The notes: generated by a model from the sequence alone, not told the origin. DNA of 64,000 nucleotides from Aspergillus flavus (GCF_009017415.1 NC_092405.1:4278001-4342000), one strand, 5' to 3'. Counted from the first letter of the stretch, positions 23,605 through 35,096 are shown. A program made the numbers and translations.

Positions 23605-24207
23605 TCATTTTACCTGTTTTCCAGGCTTCGGCTTCTTATCCGTCTTCTTAACAGGGCTTGTATCACCATTCTTTAGTGACTGGTCCCCTGTCTTGGACGA
23701 CTTGGATGGTTTGGTCTTCGTTTCACCGCCGCCCTCCTGCTTCCCATCACCAGCGTGATGGTGCGAATCATGGTGGTCTAACAGATCTGAATCATCATCG
23801 AGCACCACCACCTCGCGCAATACCTCTTTAATCGCCCTCACCCCCTGCTCAACCACCGCCTCCGGGATCCGCACATCCACTTTCTCAAAGTACCCGTCCG
23901 CATCGCCGTTGCTATTCTTGTCCTCCTCGTTCACATTGTCCAAGCCTGCTAGTGATGGATGCTTCCGTCCCTCCGCGGACGCAACCACGGCCTCAACAAC
24001 ATCATCAAATCGCTCGCATCGTCCACCGCGCAGGAGCTCCTGCGATAGTTTCCGAACCTTTTCCGTCCAGCCCATGCGTTGCAGGGAGCAGAGGAGGGTC
24101 GCATGAAGATCATCTAGCGCCGTGGTGGAGGCCAGGTGCGCGAGGAGGTCCGATTCGAGACTTTCCGACGAGGCTGGGGTTATCCCTGTGCTTTGAGAGG
24201 TGGCCAT
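23605..24207 (-). CDS. Small hypothetical protein with Lys-rich tail
   Basis: A 200-residue single-exon frame, family not recognised. Residues about 18-80 look helical and ordered (D-D-L-H-A-T-L-L-C-S-L-Q-R-M-G-W-T-E-K-V), followed by a predicted helix I-P-E-A-V-V-E-Q-G-V-R-A-I-K-E-V-L. The last about 60 residues are disordered: a His/Asp run (D-H-H-D-S-H-H-H) and then alternating Lys, Ser and Pro. The alternation of an ordered core with a basic tail resembles nuclear or RNA-associated small proteins, but no function can be assigned. It lies tail-to-tail with CDC48. Confidence 0.65.
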   Translation of the reverse strand: MATSQSTGITPASSESLESDLLAHLASTTALDDLHATLLCSLQRMGWTEKVRKLSQELLRGGRCERFDDVVEAVVASAEGRKHPSLAGLDNVNEEDKNSNGDADGYFEKVDVRIPEAVVEQGVRAIKEVLREVVVLDDDSDLLDHHDSHHHAGDGKQEGGGETKTKPSKSSKTGDQSLKNGDTSPVKKTDKKPKPGKQVK

Positions 24208-26742
24208 TTTGCCTTTCTCCTGGGTTCGTTTGTCGGCTCGCTGCTGGATTTATTCCGATCCCCTTATTCCGTTCCTAACCAGACCCGTTATTGGTCCGTG
24301 GACCGTGCAAAATCAAGTAAGTGGGCAGGACAACCGGTGCGATGAGGTCGTCGGCGGCGGCGCGTGGACTGCGGCGGGATATAGATTTTCGGTTTCTGCC
24401 GATCTGACCACACCAGACACTTTCTCTTCCTTGTTTGTTTTCTCCTTTGCCTTTTCTTTGATGGATCGGGGAAGATCGTCTCCGGATGCTCCGTTCGTAA
24501 ACCGAGGCTTGTTGCGACTTGTTGCGTCTCGAAACCTTTTTTTGCGATCGGATTGGAATTGCAACGCGGAGAACCTCGGCGGCAGGGCGGAGCGAGGACG
24601 ACGGCTAGAAGGTCGGGAGGCGGTTGATGCGATCTTTTCGCGATCGCGACGTCACTAGCTTCCTTCTGCTTTTGGTCTGGTCTGGGTTTGCGCACGTAGG
24701 TGATGGAGAAAAAGAATTTGGGACTTCGGTTGGATTTGTCTGATGGAGTCCGTGCGAATTGCGCGCGCACTGAGAATGTGGAGATTTCTTTGGAATAATG
24801 GAAGTGGAGAGAACATGAAAGGGAAAGACTGGCCGATTGACAGGGGTTCTCGTAACGAAAGCGTATGATGACTACATTTTGGATTGCCACTTAGGGTTGC
24901 AGAGTTGGATATGAACAATCGAACATAAGGGGTGTTCTTGGGTGGGATTGATTATTGGGGTGGTTAATTGGAGTTTCTTTCTTGGAATTGAATTGCAGGA
25001 ATTAAAATTTATATACGGGGTAGGTGGGTTATCGCTGTGAGTGGGTGTCCGTAGTATTCTGGTATCTCGGTGTATCTTTCTGCCTCCTATTGTCAATTGA
25101 GTAGGTGGTGTGCATTTATTGATTATTTTATTGTCTCTTTCTGACATCGCAAATGATCTGCCATGGTGTATATTCGATAGTTCAGTATGTCTGAGGTTCG
25201 TTGGTCTACAGTATTGCTGCAATGGATGATATATCAACATCACGTTGGACAGCCATACCCTAAGCACTTGATAGAGCTTACAGTCCTACAAAAATGTGGC
25301 TTAATGAGAATAGTTACCAATCATTAAAAAAAGGTCACAAATCCATCTTCATAAATCATGAACTGCATTAATTATGATCATCTACTCCATAAGACTAAAA
25401 AAAATCGAACCATGCTAAAAAAAGGAGTAAAGGATTACTTCAGTAGTTGCAATGCCAGTCATCGAGTCCCAAGCGCACGGATACACCACTATCTAGAAAG
25501 CTAGGAGAATAAAATAGAAGAACGGGCAAGACCTTGTCCGGGTTACTAATTAAACAGAGGCTAAATAGTTCCCAAGCCATTCCACGGGTCAAGTCAGCCA
25601 CAGGCTAGTGTAACGGTTCTCTTGAACAGGTGTTTGCGTGTTCTCCGATGGCTGGCAGGATTGCAGCGCAAGGGAGTCCCGATTTCCATACATAGTGACC
25701 TATAAGCGTTGAGCGTTCCCTGAGTATACTCAGGGGTCCTGCTGGGCGAGTCAAGCCTGTAAGTTGACGACTGGCGCTTGGAAGGATTGCGTCGGTCGAA
25801 TGAATGCCCATCACAGACTTTTCTTTTCAATAGCGTGCGCACAGTTCCTGATCGCTTCCTTACTCTATTGAAAGCTACCTATACTCCATCCGTCATGCGG
25901 TTCCGGAGTACGCCGTCAGGATCAATAATGATTCCGTTCCATTTACGGAGTACTAGTTACAGGAATAGGAAAAAGTAGTTCTGCCTAGGGAGAGAAAAAG
26001 ATGGTGGATTCTGACAGCGGAGCATTCGGACCCTCCCAGCCGCCAAAAGCGTTAGGCGCTCCGACGCTATTGGTTTTTGACAGCAGTTCTTTTAGTCTTT
26101 CTCACTCGTCCTTTTCCATTGTCTGCAGGAAAATAGTTCGCTTTTGCCCTGTGGGTATTGATTGGCGTTGGGCTTTTTTCTCCTGAACAGAATTTATTTT
26201 ATTTTCTATATTTTCCTGATTTGGTAGATGAATTGATTAGATCGATGATCTCGGCTAAGATTTTTTTTTTCTGTTCTTTTTTAATCATCTGCCCCTGAGT
26301 ATGGGCTGATATTGAACTATCAACTATTGTGGTTTTTTTTTTGTTTAGTTTATCGTCTTTTTTTTTCGTTCGCCTTTTCTGGAGATTGATCCGCAAGAGG
26401 GTGGTCGTTGTCGTCGTTCGATAAACACACTCCGTTGATCACTGAAGGAGGGTATTTCCGATCAGTGGATAAATAGAAAGTGTGAAATGTCAATCATCTG
26501 GACAAGTAGGAATAGACATCGTCCCCTTACGAAGAGGACTGGTGTGGTAGGAGGGTTAAGATATGGCTGGGGAAGATCCAAATGCAAGGATGCGAGATTG
26601 TCCACCAATACATTCTGTATGGGTAGATTAAATGGTAGCATTAGAATTGTTGTGCCTCGAGGTGGACTGGGCATGTGTCATTTCATTGCATATCCCCTGG
26701 CTATAGTCTTCTGATATATAACAAATGAGAAAAAGATATACA

Positions 26743-26778
26743 AAAAAAAATTAAAAAAAAAAATAAAAATAAAAATAA
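26743..26778. repeat. A-rich low-complexity tract
   Basis: Runs of A interrupted by single or paired T, giving AAAAAT-like units. Probably a simple repeat. Confidence 0.8.
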
Positions 26779-27164
26779 GAATTCCCTTCCAAAAAAGTCA
26801 ATAGTGACCGGTACTATAGAGGCAAGTTTATCTAGTGATTCATGTATATCAGGTCTTGGAGACCGTGAAGTGACTCAACTGTAATATAAGTTAATTTGAT
26901 CGAACATTGAGAGAAGAAAAATAGAAAATCGAATATGGATTTTATTTTTGAAAGAAAATAAAAATAATCATCATTATCGACTCTGGCATAAAAAGTCCAG
27001 ACCGGCATCACGTGCGGCGATCCAAGTTTAGGCGCTTTTGGTCTGTTGCCAAAACTCAAAAAGAGCTCCTCCTCCAGCAAGTCGACTAAGAAAGATCACG
27101 TCGGACTTCTCTTTCCATTCTCTTCTTTCTTTTCTTTTTTTGGATTTACCGGCCCGGGCTTATT

Positions 27165-27197
27165 ATGATTTCTTCTTCGTTTCGTTCATTCGTTTAA
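27165..27197 (+). promoter_or_regulatory. Upstream open reading frame in putative STE50 leader
   Basis: ATG at 27165 followed by ten codons (M-I-S-S-S-F-R-S-F-V) and TAA. It matters only if transcription starts upstream of it, which the sequence cannot show. Confidence 0.3.
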
Positions 27198-27614
27198 TCC
27201 TTGTTGTTGTCTTAACACTATTGCGCGTGTTTTTTGTTACCTTGCTGGCTCTTTCACCCTCTTTCACCCTCTCGTGCCCTAATCTTCCTATTCAGGAGAG
27301 GATCAGTGACTTCCCCCCCCAAACTTAGCAACTCAAAGCTTCCCCGCTCTGATTTTAGTCCCCATCATCTTCTCTCATATTGCATTTGCTGGCACTAACG
27401 ACGAACGAATCTCCGTCACGACTTTTCAAACTCCCTCTTTCTTCTTCCCTATATTTTTCTTCTTCTTCTTTGTTATTTTCCCTTGTTTATATAAGTTTGG
27501 AAATTCTTTTTGTTTGGTTTCCGGCATTCGAGGATTGGTTTCGGTTCTTTGACAACTGCTCGGCGCTATTTCGATATCTCCCCCAGCCGCCCGTAACCGC
27601 CATTCGTCCCGTCC

Positions 27615-27674
27615 ATGTGGCACACTCTCTTGGCTGAGACTTCTTCAGCTGCCTATTTGATCTTGATCTCCTGA
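27615..27674 (+). promoter_or_regulatory. Upstream open reading frame closer to STE50
   Basis: ATG at 27615 with 19 sense codons (starting M-W-H-T-L-L-A-E) and TGA at 27672-27674, ending 168 nt before the STE50 ATG. It lies in a pyrimidine-rich stretch likely to be transcribed leader, so it could dampen translation. Confidence 0.4.
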
Positions 27675-27842
27675 TTGCGATCGTGAATAACCTATCTCAA
27701 GTCTCACTATCTACCGCTGGAAATACCTGTCGTCTCCTCCCCTCCCGTCTTCGTCTCTGCCTCCCCACCGGGCCGACGTCCCCTCCGGCCCCTTCGTTGT
27801 GTCGTGTCGGTCCTTATCCTCGAGAAATTGTTCGCTACCACC

Positions 27843-29440
27843 ATGTCTCTCCACACTTCCTACCACGCCGACTCCGATGCCGACGATGAGTACGAGCGCA
27901 GTGTCATCACTTCTCCCCACCTGGCTACCGATTCCGAGGCGTCTCCCTCTGAATCCGACTTCCCCTCCTCCGAACAGACCCCGACTACTTTCGCAAACGC
28001 CGACGAACATCCTAAATCCCCCAAAACCATCATCACCGAATGGACAGTCGAAGAGTGCGCCCACTTTCTCGCCTCCCTAGGTCTCCGTCAATATTGTCCA
28101 GCCTTCCTCGGTGAGTTCGACTACCTGGAAAGAGGAGTAGGGAAAGAATCGTCCACTGATAAATCGCAGAAAATGAGATTGTGGGGGAAGCGCTTATTGC
28201 TCTGAAACATGATGAGTTGAAGGAAATGGGGATTGCTAGCGTGGGACATCGATTAACGATCCTCAAGAGTGTCTATGAAACGAAGGTGAAACAGGATATT
28301 CCGCTGGATGCAGACCATTATATTCCTCTTTGTATGTCTCTCCACGCCCCTGCGGGAAGTCGTGATTGACTGTTCCCAGTTCCACTTTGCTAATATTCAT
28401 TTGCCTTGACAGCGGCGGACCAAAGTATGAATGAAACTGCATCACAGGAGGATGTCGCACGTTTGATCCAGTCCATTCGGTTGCGAGATGAGCGAATTGT
28501 CACTGTGGAGTCCGAGCTCCGCCGCATGGCGGAGGACTATCGTCGGTTGAGAGAGGAGCTTCTGCCGGTTTTCAAGATGGCCAAGGACCGTTCGCAACCG
28601 TTGCCCCCTCCCACATCCATGGGCATTTCCGGCCCAGACGGATACCACGATAGTCAGCAGACACTGGTGTCACCTTCCGGGATCACTCTCCTCGACCGCT
28701 CAGGTACCCTCTCTCGACAAATCTCCAAAAGACTTAACACAGGAGGCACCACCCCCAAGAACAATTCTCCCACTCATATCCCACCCTCGATTCATGAAGG
28801 CCGTATGTATCAGGACAGTGGCGTGTTAGACCCCTCATCGGCGCTTTACACGAATGGAAAGTCGCAGTTGTCCCCGGGGATCCCGTCTCCCACCTCTCCA
28901 GGCGTCCAATATACTGCCGCGCAGACTTTGGGATCTCGATCATATCAACCTGCCCCCAACACTAGCCGCAGCCCCCACGACCACCATGACGAACCCTCGA
29001 CATCGCAAAACCGTGAACGTTTGAATCCAACACCAACCCAACCAAACCGCCCCGATATCCCGACCCGGTCAGATTCCAGAGCGGGCAATGGCAATGACCC
29101 ACCGAGCGTGGAAATCTTCAAATCATTCCGTGTCTCCATGGAGGATCCCTGCTATAAGGTGCTTCCCGCTGCCTTGAAGAAGTACAATATCAATGCCGAC
29201 TGGAGGCAATATGCACTGTATATCGTGTATGGTGATCAAGAACGCTGTTTGGGCTTGGACGAGCGGCCGCTCATACTCTTCAAGCAGCTGGAAAAGGAGG
29301 GACGCAAACCGATGTTCATGTTGCGAAAACAACTTCAACACCCCGTGGAAAGCAACTATCCGCCAGTCAATCCTGTACCTAACAGCGCTGGATTTGAAAG
29401 CAGACAGGCACAGATCAATCTACCCGGCGGAGTGCTATAA
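27843..29440 (+). CDS. ste50: Ste50-type MAPK adaptor (SAM plus RA domains)
   Basis: Three exons: 27843-28110, 28170-28331 and 28413-29440 (introns 59 and 81 nt), giving 485 residues. The start context ACCACCATG is strong. Residues about 67-128 form the SAM domain (W-T-V-E-E-C-A-H-F-L; L-K-E-M-G-I-A-S-V-G-H-R-L). A short coiled coil follows (R-L-R-D-E-R-I-V-T-V-E-S-E-L), then about 190 disordered Ser/Pro/Thr residues rich in S-P/T-P sites, and the Ras-association domain at about 375-449 (F-R-V-S-M-E-D-P-C-Y-K-V-L; Y-A-L-Y-I-V-Y-G-D-Q-E-R). The Ste50 SAM binds the MAPKKK Ste11 and the RA domain binds Cdc42 or Opy2, linking it to mating, hyphal and osmostress pathways; the Aspergillus nidulans counterpart is called SteD. 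Confidence 0.94.
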
Positions 29441-30725
29441 TCTGTCTGTTACGGACGTCGTGAAGAGCTCCCCGCTGCGGCGTCAGCCCTGAACAAGATT
29501 CGTGACATTACTACCTGTTGCTTGAGATACCCCTTTCCAAGCGATCACGTTTCATCCTTTACCTTCTTCTTATCTTACAGTACCTTAATTGCTCTTTTGA
29601 CCTGGAATTTTTAGTTCACAGGGTGTTTGGTGTTTTATGTCGGTGTTTGGGCAATTGAGGATCGGAAAAGCAAAAGACTTGAGCGTGGTAATCGGTTTTA
29701 CTTTACTCTTGTGTTTGGGTCCTATATTCATTCTCATCTTCACTTCTTTCCCACTTCTTTTCTCTGGATAAATTTTAACTATATCACTTCCATTCACATA
29801 TTTGATTCATTTCTACCTGTGGCTTTCTATTAGCGTTTGTGATGTCTTCTTTCTTCACCTCTTTCAATCCTTGTGATCAATCTTCTTGTTTCATGAACAA
29901 ACAAGGTGCACGCATGGACTTCTGATGTATTATCATACCAAACCATATTATATCCTATCATATATGAAACATATTATATTTGACCGGGAACATTGTCAGA
30001 ATCCACTTCTGTTGAAGGAATAGCGAGGCTTTTGTACATATATATTTACATATATGCTTGTATTCCTGATTCATACTATATAATATATTATTGGGAGGAT
30101 AGTATACAAAACTGATCAAAAGAATCAGCCAGTGTCTACGCTGTATATACCAATTTTATATATAGAGCCGCAGCCACCCTTGTGCGACAGAAACAATAAT
30201 CAAAGAAGACCATGAAAATCAAACGATATAATTGGATATCGACCAGAGAAATAATTACAATCGGGAAGGAATGAGATCAAAAAGAAAAGAAACCACGGGA
30301 ATAATTAAGTTACACTGAATCAGGAAGCTCTATACACAGCATGAAAAGGCATGCAAAACACATGCAATAGGCGCTCAAGGATGCAGAGAGAAAGAAAAAA
30401 GAAAAGAAAAAGGGACAGCTGATCAACCAACCAGACGACGATATGATAAAACCTGGAATCTAACTTGTGGCTGTTCTCAGACCGCAGGATTATTGCTTCT
30501 GTCTCTTGTCTCTTGTCTTGTTTCTAATTGTTGTTTCTTGTCACACCGCAATTGTTCGTTTCCCCACCGCCCCTCGTAACCTTTTTTTGGTTCTGTTATT
30601 TATTTTCTTTTCTTGCCTTGACAGTTCATTAGCCCTCTGCATGTCTCATGTTCAGGTTTTCTTTTTCTTTTTTTTTTTTTTTTTTTCTTTTTTTGCTTGT
30701 GGGGGTGTGAGCTGTTCAGATTTCT
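29441..30725. other. Intergenic region between convergent genes
   Basis: About 1.3 kb, AT-rich, with TATATA-like runs around 29930-30120 and a long T tract at 30670-30705 adjacent to the NHA1 stop. No gene was seen. Confidence 0.5.
30670..30705. repeat. Poly-T tract
   Basis: Nearly uninterrupted T with two single C breaks. On the - strand it is an A tract just downstream of the NHA1 stop codon and may influence 3' end formation. Confidence 0.8.
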
Positions 30726-33700
30726 TTAAGCCTCCCGGCCTTTCTCTCCTCCCCATGAGATTGAACGCTGATGCGCAGAGCTCGAGGAACTCGAACCGTT
30801 CCCTTGGTTGGAGTTACTTCCATTCCCACTATCGGAGGGCTTCGTCCCTTCTACGAACTGGACTTTGCTGCCGACACGACGGAACCCCGTATTATCCTCG
30901 CTATCCGATTCTACCGCAGCATCCGACTCATCGGAATCGTCCAAGTTCAGTTCACCAAGAGCGGCGAGACGACGACGGCGTTCCGCGGGTGTTTCTCCCG
31001 TGTCGTCGTCATCTTGCTGAGGTGGAGGCGACAGGCCAGCTGCTTCTCGAAGTTGAGCCGGGGGCACACGCTCAGTGCCATCGTCTTCAGAGTCTCTGCG
31101 TGAGCGAGGACGAGTGGAGGGGTTGAGAGTACTGCGACGCTCCTCTGCGGCCGTGCCACGGGTGAACCGGGCCAATGAAGCAGCAATATTGTCACCAGGC
31201 ACTCCTATATCAGACCCGTTGCTTGACTCGCTGCTCGAGATAGATGCAGGTCGGGCAGGCGTTGTTCCATGTTGTGTGTCTTGGGCAGAACCGCCAGCAA
31301 GAGATTCCTTGCGCTCCGCATCCCGAGCTTCGTCCCGGGCAACCTCCTTGACATGCTGGGGCACATCCGTCTCTTCCACCAGCTCGCGACGAGCTCTGGG
31401 ACCAAGATTGCGGAGTTGCTGGACGAATTCATGCTTGTTCATTCTGCGACCCTTGTGGCTAACACCTTTCTTACTAATGTTGTCATCGTCGGCCACGGTG
31501 AATCGAAGACCGTCGTCCGCTAGCCAGTCATCGTTGGCTGACTTCTTCTCTGCCTGTGACGGCTCCCCTTCACCGTCCATGCCAAACCAGGTTCCCATGC
31601 GGGTCAATCCACGCCGTACGGGCGCTCCTGTCTCCGGTTTGTCGGTTGAAGGAATAGAGTACTTCTTGATCACCTCTCCATCCTCGTCCTCGACAATGAT
31701 GGTGTTACCGAACTGATATGCGTGAGCTGAGCGAGACTTGCCCTTGGGTTTCTTGTCAGTAGCAGTAGGCTGCTGCTTCGTTGTCGGAGCCTTTTCAACT
31801 TCCTGGTCTTCCACCTCTTGGGCGCGACCCTTTCCGAGCCCAATCCACTGACCAAATCGCTTGCGAGCCTTCTCAAGAGGGTGGCCGGCCTTCTCTTCGA
31901 GAGCTTCTTCGACCTCTTCTCCCTCTGACCTCGCGTGTGGCTGACTCTTTGATTTGGCAAACTCTCCCGACTTCTCCTGCAACAGCCTATCACGCTGTGC
32001 TTCGATGTGTCGCTGTCGCTCCTCGGGTGATACGTGACTAACATCTTCTGTCTTCAGGACATTTCCTTCTTCATCTTCGATGATCATATGATGGCCTTCC
32101 AGATAAGCTTCCACAATTGGCTCTCGTCCGAACTGATCTCGTTCCTTGGACGGTGGAGAGCCTTCCCGTTCAATTTTGTCGCGCTCGTCCTCCTCCTCGG
32201 CGTCTTCACTTTCTACAGTCCGTTGAGGTGCAATCGCTGACTGACTGATAGGACCACCAGCTCCAGAAGCGTGCCGACGGCGTCTGCGGGGTCTCCTACT
32301 TGACGTCCTACCGGTAGGTGACTCCGTATCTTCGTCCCGAACCCGACGCAGGAAGTTACCAGGAACACCGATCGGGGGTAAAGTACCGGGGGGATACTCC
32401 TGTTCATTAGAAGACGCATCCGTGTCATCTGGCTTACGGAAAGACATCGAGCCTTTGGCTATAGATTGGACTCGAGGCAAACGATTCATCCATGATGGAC
32501 CCTCCTCATTTGCGGTGGTGTAAGACAGCGTGATGGTCAGGGTGTTGATGCGCTTTCCAAGTGTGAACACAGCAATCGAGGAACCATGGACTAGAATGGA
32601 CGAGATGACCATAAAAGTCGTGATGGGCCAGATGAGTTGGACGATATAATAATCGGCCGTACCCGCTTTCGGTAGCTCCGCCTCCGTTAGGGGCTGCGTG
32701 CTGTCCGTTTCTAATTCAGCCCGAGCCAAGATGGCAGCGAAAATGGCACCGACACCAATGGGTCCGAAATGACCAGCGAAGAGGGCCTCACGCCAAGTTT
32801 TCACATCCGGTATGATTGGTTTCAGGATTAACATGATGGGAATCCGGCGGAAAAAGATGACCAAGATGGCGATCACAACAAGCCTCCATGGGACAAGGCC
32901 GAGTTCTGGCGCGTTGTACATTTCCCAGGGAACAATGGATCCAAAGTACACGAAATATGCCAAGTTCAGCAGAAGGTCAATAACGTTGGATACGTGAGAC
33001 TCTTCGGTTTTCTCCGTGAACCATCCATCATTACTGAAACCAACACCTGCCGCGAAACCTATCAAAAGGTCGTCCATGCCCAACAAACTACCAGAGCCGG
33101 CGCAAAAGACCGCCAACACGAAGTAGAAGACGAGGAAACTTTCGCGATCAATCAGCTGTTTGCGTTCGGCATATTTGATCGAATGACGGGCGAAATAACC
33201 AATGAGGAAACCGTAGACGGCGCCAAAGATACACTCGTATAAGATGGTGACACAGATCCAGTTAAGGGTCACTTTGCCCGCGTCTGGGCGGTAACGTAAA
33301 ATGTAGAATGATAGGTAGATGAACGGAAAAGCCATACCGTCGTTGCAGCCAGACTCAGCCGACAACAGGTCTCGCAAATGCTTAGGCACACGCTTGGCGA
33401 ATTTACCTTTACCGACGACTGAAGACGCCAGCACGGGATCCGTGGCTGTCACACAAGCGGCGCACACAAGACTCTCCAGCCAGCTGAGGGGAGGAACCAT
33501 CCACCAGATGAACAAGCTGGTAATAAGCCAGCCCCAAGTCATGACCGGCACCAGCAGTAAGAAGACGGACTTCCAATGACGGTTCATGTACGATTTGGGT
33601 AATTCGACACCGACAGCGAAACATTGAACGACCAAGACGATACGAGAGCACTCAAGAGTGATCTTGTCAACATTTCCCCATTCGTGGGGATTGAAGAGAT

Positions 33701-33869
33701 TGGCCGCATGTGGCCCGAAGATGATTCCGCAAAGAGTAGCGACTGTTGCTTCACCGATGTACAGTTTCTCCTTCACAAAGAGCGAGCAAAGCATGAATAG
33801 GCCGGTGAAACCGCCCAAGATCATGTAAGCCAAATGCGGCTTATCAATATCCAAATGATCCCACGCCAT
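30726..33869 (-). CDS. nha1: Plasma-membrane Na+(K+)/H+ antiporter Nha1
   Basis: A 1047-residue intronless protein. Residues 1 to about 450 hold about 12 membrane helices. The start M-A-W-D-H-L-D-I-D-K-P-H is characteristic of fungal Nha1/Sod2 antiporters. Ion-site motifs A-T-D-P-V-L-A-S-S (142-150) and E-S-G-C-N-D-G (172-178, with the N-D pair at 176-177) are intact. The rest (about 600 residues) is a hydrophilic cytosolic tail with acidic and Arg/Lys-rich blocks and many Ser/Thr sites; repeated blocks centred on E-D-E-x-G-x-V-x-K resemble the short conserved boxes of fungal Nha1 tails. Nha1 exports Na+, Li+ and K+ in exchange for protons, supporting salt tolerance, pH and membrane-potential control; tails in this family regulate activity. 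The upstream leader is strongly pyrimidine-rich on the coding strand. Confidence 0.95.
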   Translation of the reverse strand: MAWDHLDIDKPHLAYMILGGFTGLFMLCSLFVKEKLYIGEATVATLCGIIFGPHAANLFNPHEWGNVDKITLECSRIVLVVQCFAVGVELPKSYMNRHWKSVFLLLVPVMTWGWLITSLFIWWMVPPLSWLESLVCAACVTATDPVLASSVVGKGKFAKRVPKHLRDLLSAESGCNDGMAFPFIYLSFYILRYRPDAGKVTLNWICVTILYECIFGAVYGFLIGYFARHSIKYAERKQLIDRESFLVFYFVLAVFCAGSGSLLGMDDLLIGFAAGVGFSNDGWFTEKTEESHVSNVIDLLLNLAYFVYFGSIVPWEMYNAPELGLVPWRLVVIAILVIFFRRIPIMLILKPIIPDVKTWREALFAGHFGPIGVGAIFAAILARAELETDSTQPLTEAELPKAGTADYYIVQLIWPITTFMVISSILVHGSSIAVFTLGKRINTLTITLSYTTANEEGPSWMNRLPRVQSIAKGSMSFRKPDDTDASSNEQEYPPGTLPPIGVPGNFLRRVRDEDTESPTGRTSSRRPRRRRRHASGAGGPISQSAIAPQRTVESEDAEEEDERDKIEREGSPPSKERDQFGREPIVEAYLEGHHMIIEDEEGNVLKTEDVSHVSPEERQRHIEAQRDRLLQEKSGEFAKSKSQPHARSEGEEVEEALEEKAGHPLEKARKRFGQWIGLGKGRAQEVEDQEVEKAPTTKQQPTATDKKPKGKSRSAHAYQFGNTIIVEDEDGEVIKKYSIPSTDKPETGAPVRRGLTRMGTWFGMDGEGEPSQAEKKSANDDWLADDGLRFTVADDDNISKKGVSHKGRRMNKHEFVQQLRNLGPRARRELVEETDVPQHVKEVARDEARDAERKESLAGGSAQDTQHGTTPARPASISSSESSNGSDIGVPGDNIAASLARFTRGTAAEERRSTLNPSTRPRSRRDSEDDGTERVPPAQLREAAGLSPPPQQDDDDTGETPAERRRRLAALGELNLDDSDESDAAVESDSEDNTGFRRVGSKVQFVEGTKPSDSGNGSNSNQGNGSSSSSSAHQRSISWGGEKGREA

Positions 33870-34479
33870 GATGTCGAAAGGTGTCCGGGGACCGCGACCG
33901 CGACCGTCGTCTGTGTGTCCTTCCGCGACCCTTGGTTGATTTCTCCGTGCCTTTCTCGGTGTTCCCTTTTTAAATTATTTTCTAAAAAGGAACTACCGCA
34001 AAGATTATCTGACCGATCGGACCGCGAGGGACTCGCTCAATAGAAATGCGCCTCGTGAGATGGGGAATCCGACGTTCTCGGCATAACTCGGGGAGGGGTG
34101 TTAAGTCCGAAACGATGACGGATGAGGCGGGCGAAAGCAGGGCGGACACTTTTTCTCCCAACGTGCCTTCCCTTGCTGCGTCCTGTAAGGGAGAAAATGC
34201 TTAGTTGAGTGAATACATGCGATTGGAAGGAAAACACAGAACTGAAGAATATCCGATCGAACAGGAAAATAGAAAATTAAAAGAGAAAACAAGGGGCGGA
34301 GAGAGGTAGTAGGAACCAGAGTTGGTTCGAGTGCCAAGTGAAGGGAAGAAAGAAAACGTTTGATTGGAGAGGGCAGAGGCTTACCAGATTGGGCAACTGC
34401 TACTCCGGCTGAACAAGAACCAGTAGTATATGGAATATACACTCCAGTGGGGGTGTACCAACCAGGAGATGCCTTCTGG

Positions 34480-34690
34480 AGGGAAGAAAAAAGAAGAAGA
34501 ATAGAAGGAACAGATACCGAGAGAAAAGAGACGGGACAAGAGAAGACAAGAAAGAGACAAGCGAAGGTCAAGCGAAGACAAGAAATGACCAGAGACAGGA
34601 CAAGACTCTGGGCACTCCAGAGAACGAGGGAGAGAAAATTCAAGAAACAAAGACCAAGACCGAGACCCAAGCCAAGACCATCATCCTGGC
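34480..34690. repeat. Polypurine tract with AGACAAG-like words
   Basis: On the + strand, A/G make up most bases and the words AGACAAG, AGAGACAAG and GACAAGAC recur. It reads as an imperfect short repeat in the putative NHA1 leader. Confidence 0.6.
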
Positions 34691-34929
34691 GCTTGATTTG
34701 ATCTGGAGAAGGAGGTAATGTCTTCGGTATGTAATACTGCGCTCAGTTCTGGAAAGCGTGGGAAGATCCTCTGCTCTGGGCGGCGAAGATTGTAGGGAAG
34801 AAAGCAAATCAGATCCGCGGCTGAGAGGAGATACCGGCGGGGATTGGCAAGTCACGGGCCCACTGGCTCATTCGCGGAGCGAACAATTTTTGGCCTTGGC
34901 GGGCGGACGCAGCTCCACCAGTTGGAAAG

Positions 34930-34941
34930 ATTACCGGTAAT
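34930..34941. repeat. 12-bp palindrome ATTACCGGTAAT
   Basis: Perfect self-complementary dodecamer upstream of NHA1. A dimeric regulator site is possible, unproven. Confidence 0.5.
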
Positions 34942-35068
34942 ATACCCACAATTACCACTACCACCTTAGCACGGTGACCCGGTCGCAGTTGATGAATTAC
35001 GTATGTTCCACTACGGTTCCTTATCTCCCGTACCTGAGAACGGCAGGATTCCCGACTATATATACCTA

Positions 35069-35096
35069 TACTCCGTACATTAGTAGGTACGGAGTA
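35069..35096. repeat. Inverted repeat TACTCCGTAC / GTACGGAGTA
   Basis: Two perfect 10-bp arms (35069-35078 and 35087-35096) separated by 8 nt. The TACTCCGT word recurs elsewhere in the intergenic DNA of this window. Confidence 0.75.

Larger units (their letters stand above)
24208..27842. other. 3.6-kb intergenic region upstream of STE50
   Basis: No convincing protein-coding or RNA gene between the divergent starts. From 24208 to about 25270 there is moderately GC-rich and then AT-rich DNA. T-runs lie at 26260-26370 and an A-rich block at 26743-26778. From about 27100 to 27840 the + strand is strongly pyrimidine-rich, as expected for a long 5' leader of STE50, and contains short upstream open frames. 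A tRNA search by eye was negative. Confidence 0.55.

Noticed and set aside
24288..24890. 200-codon - strand frame in the region upstream of the small hypothetical gene
   Set aside because: Basic, low-information sequence with no domain; overlaps probable promoter DNA.
30670..30705. Poly-T as a retroposon tail
   Set aside because: No adjacent retroelement sequence or target-site duplication was visible; treated as a simple tract.
34101..34701. Open frames on both strands upstream of NHA1
   Set aside because: They follow the polypurine/polypyrimidine composition and have no domain-like pattern.
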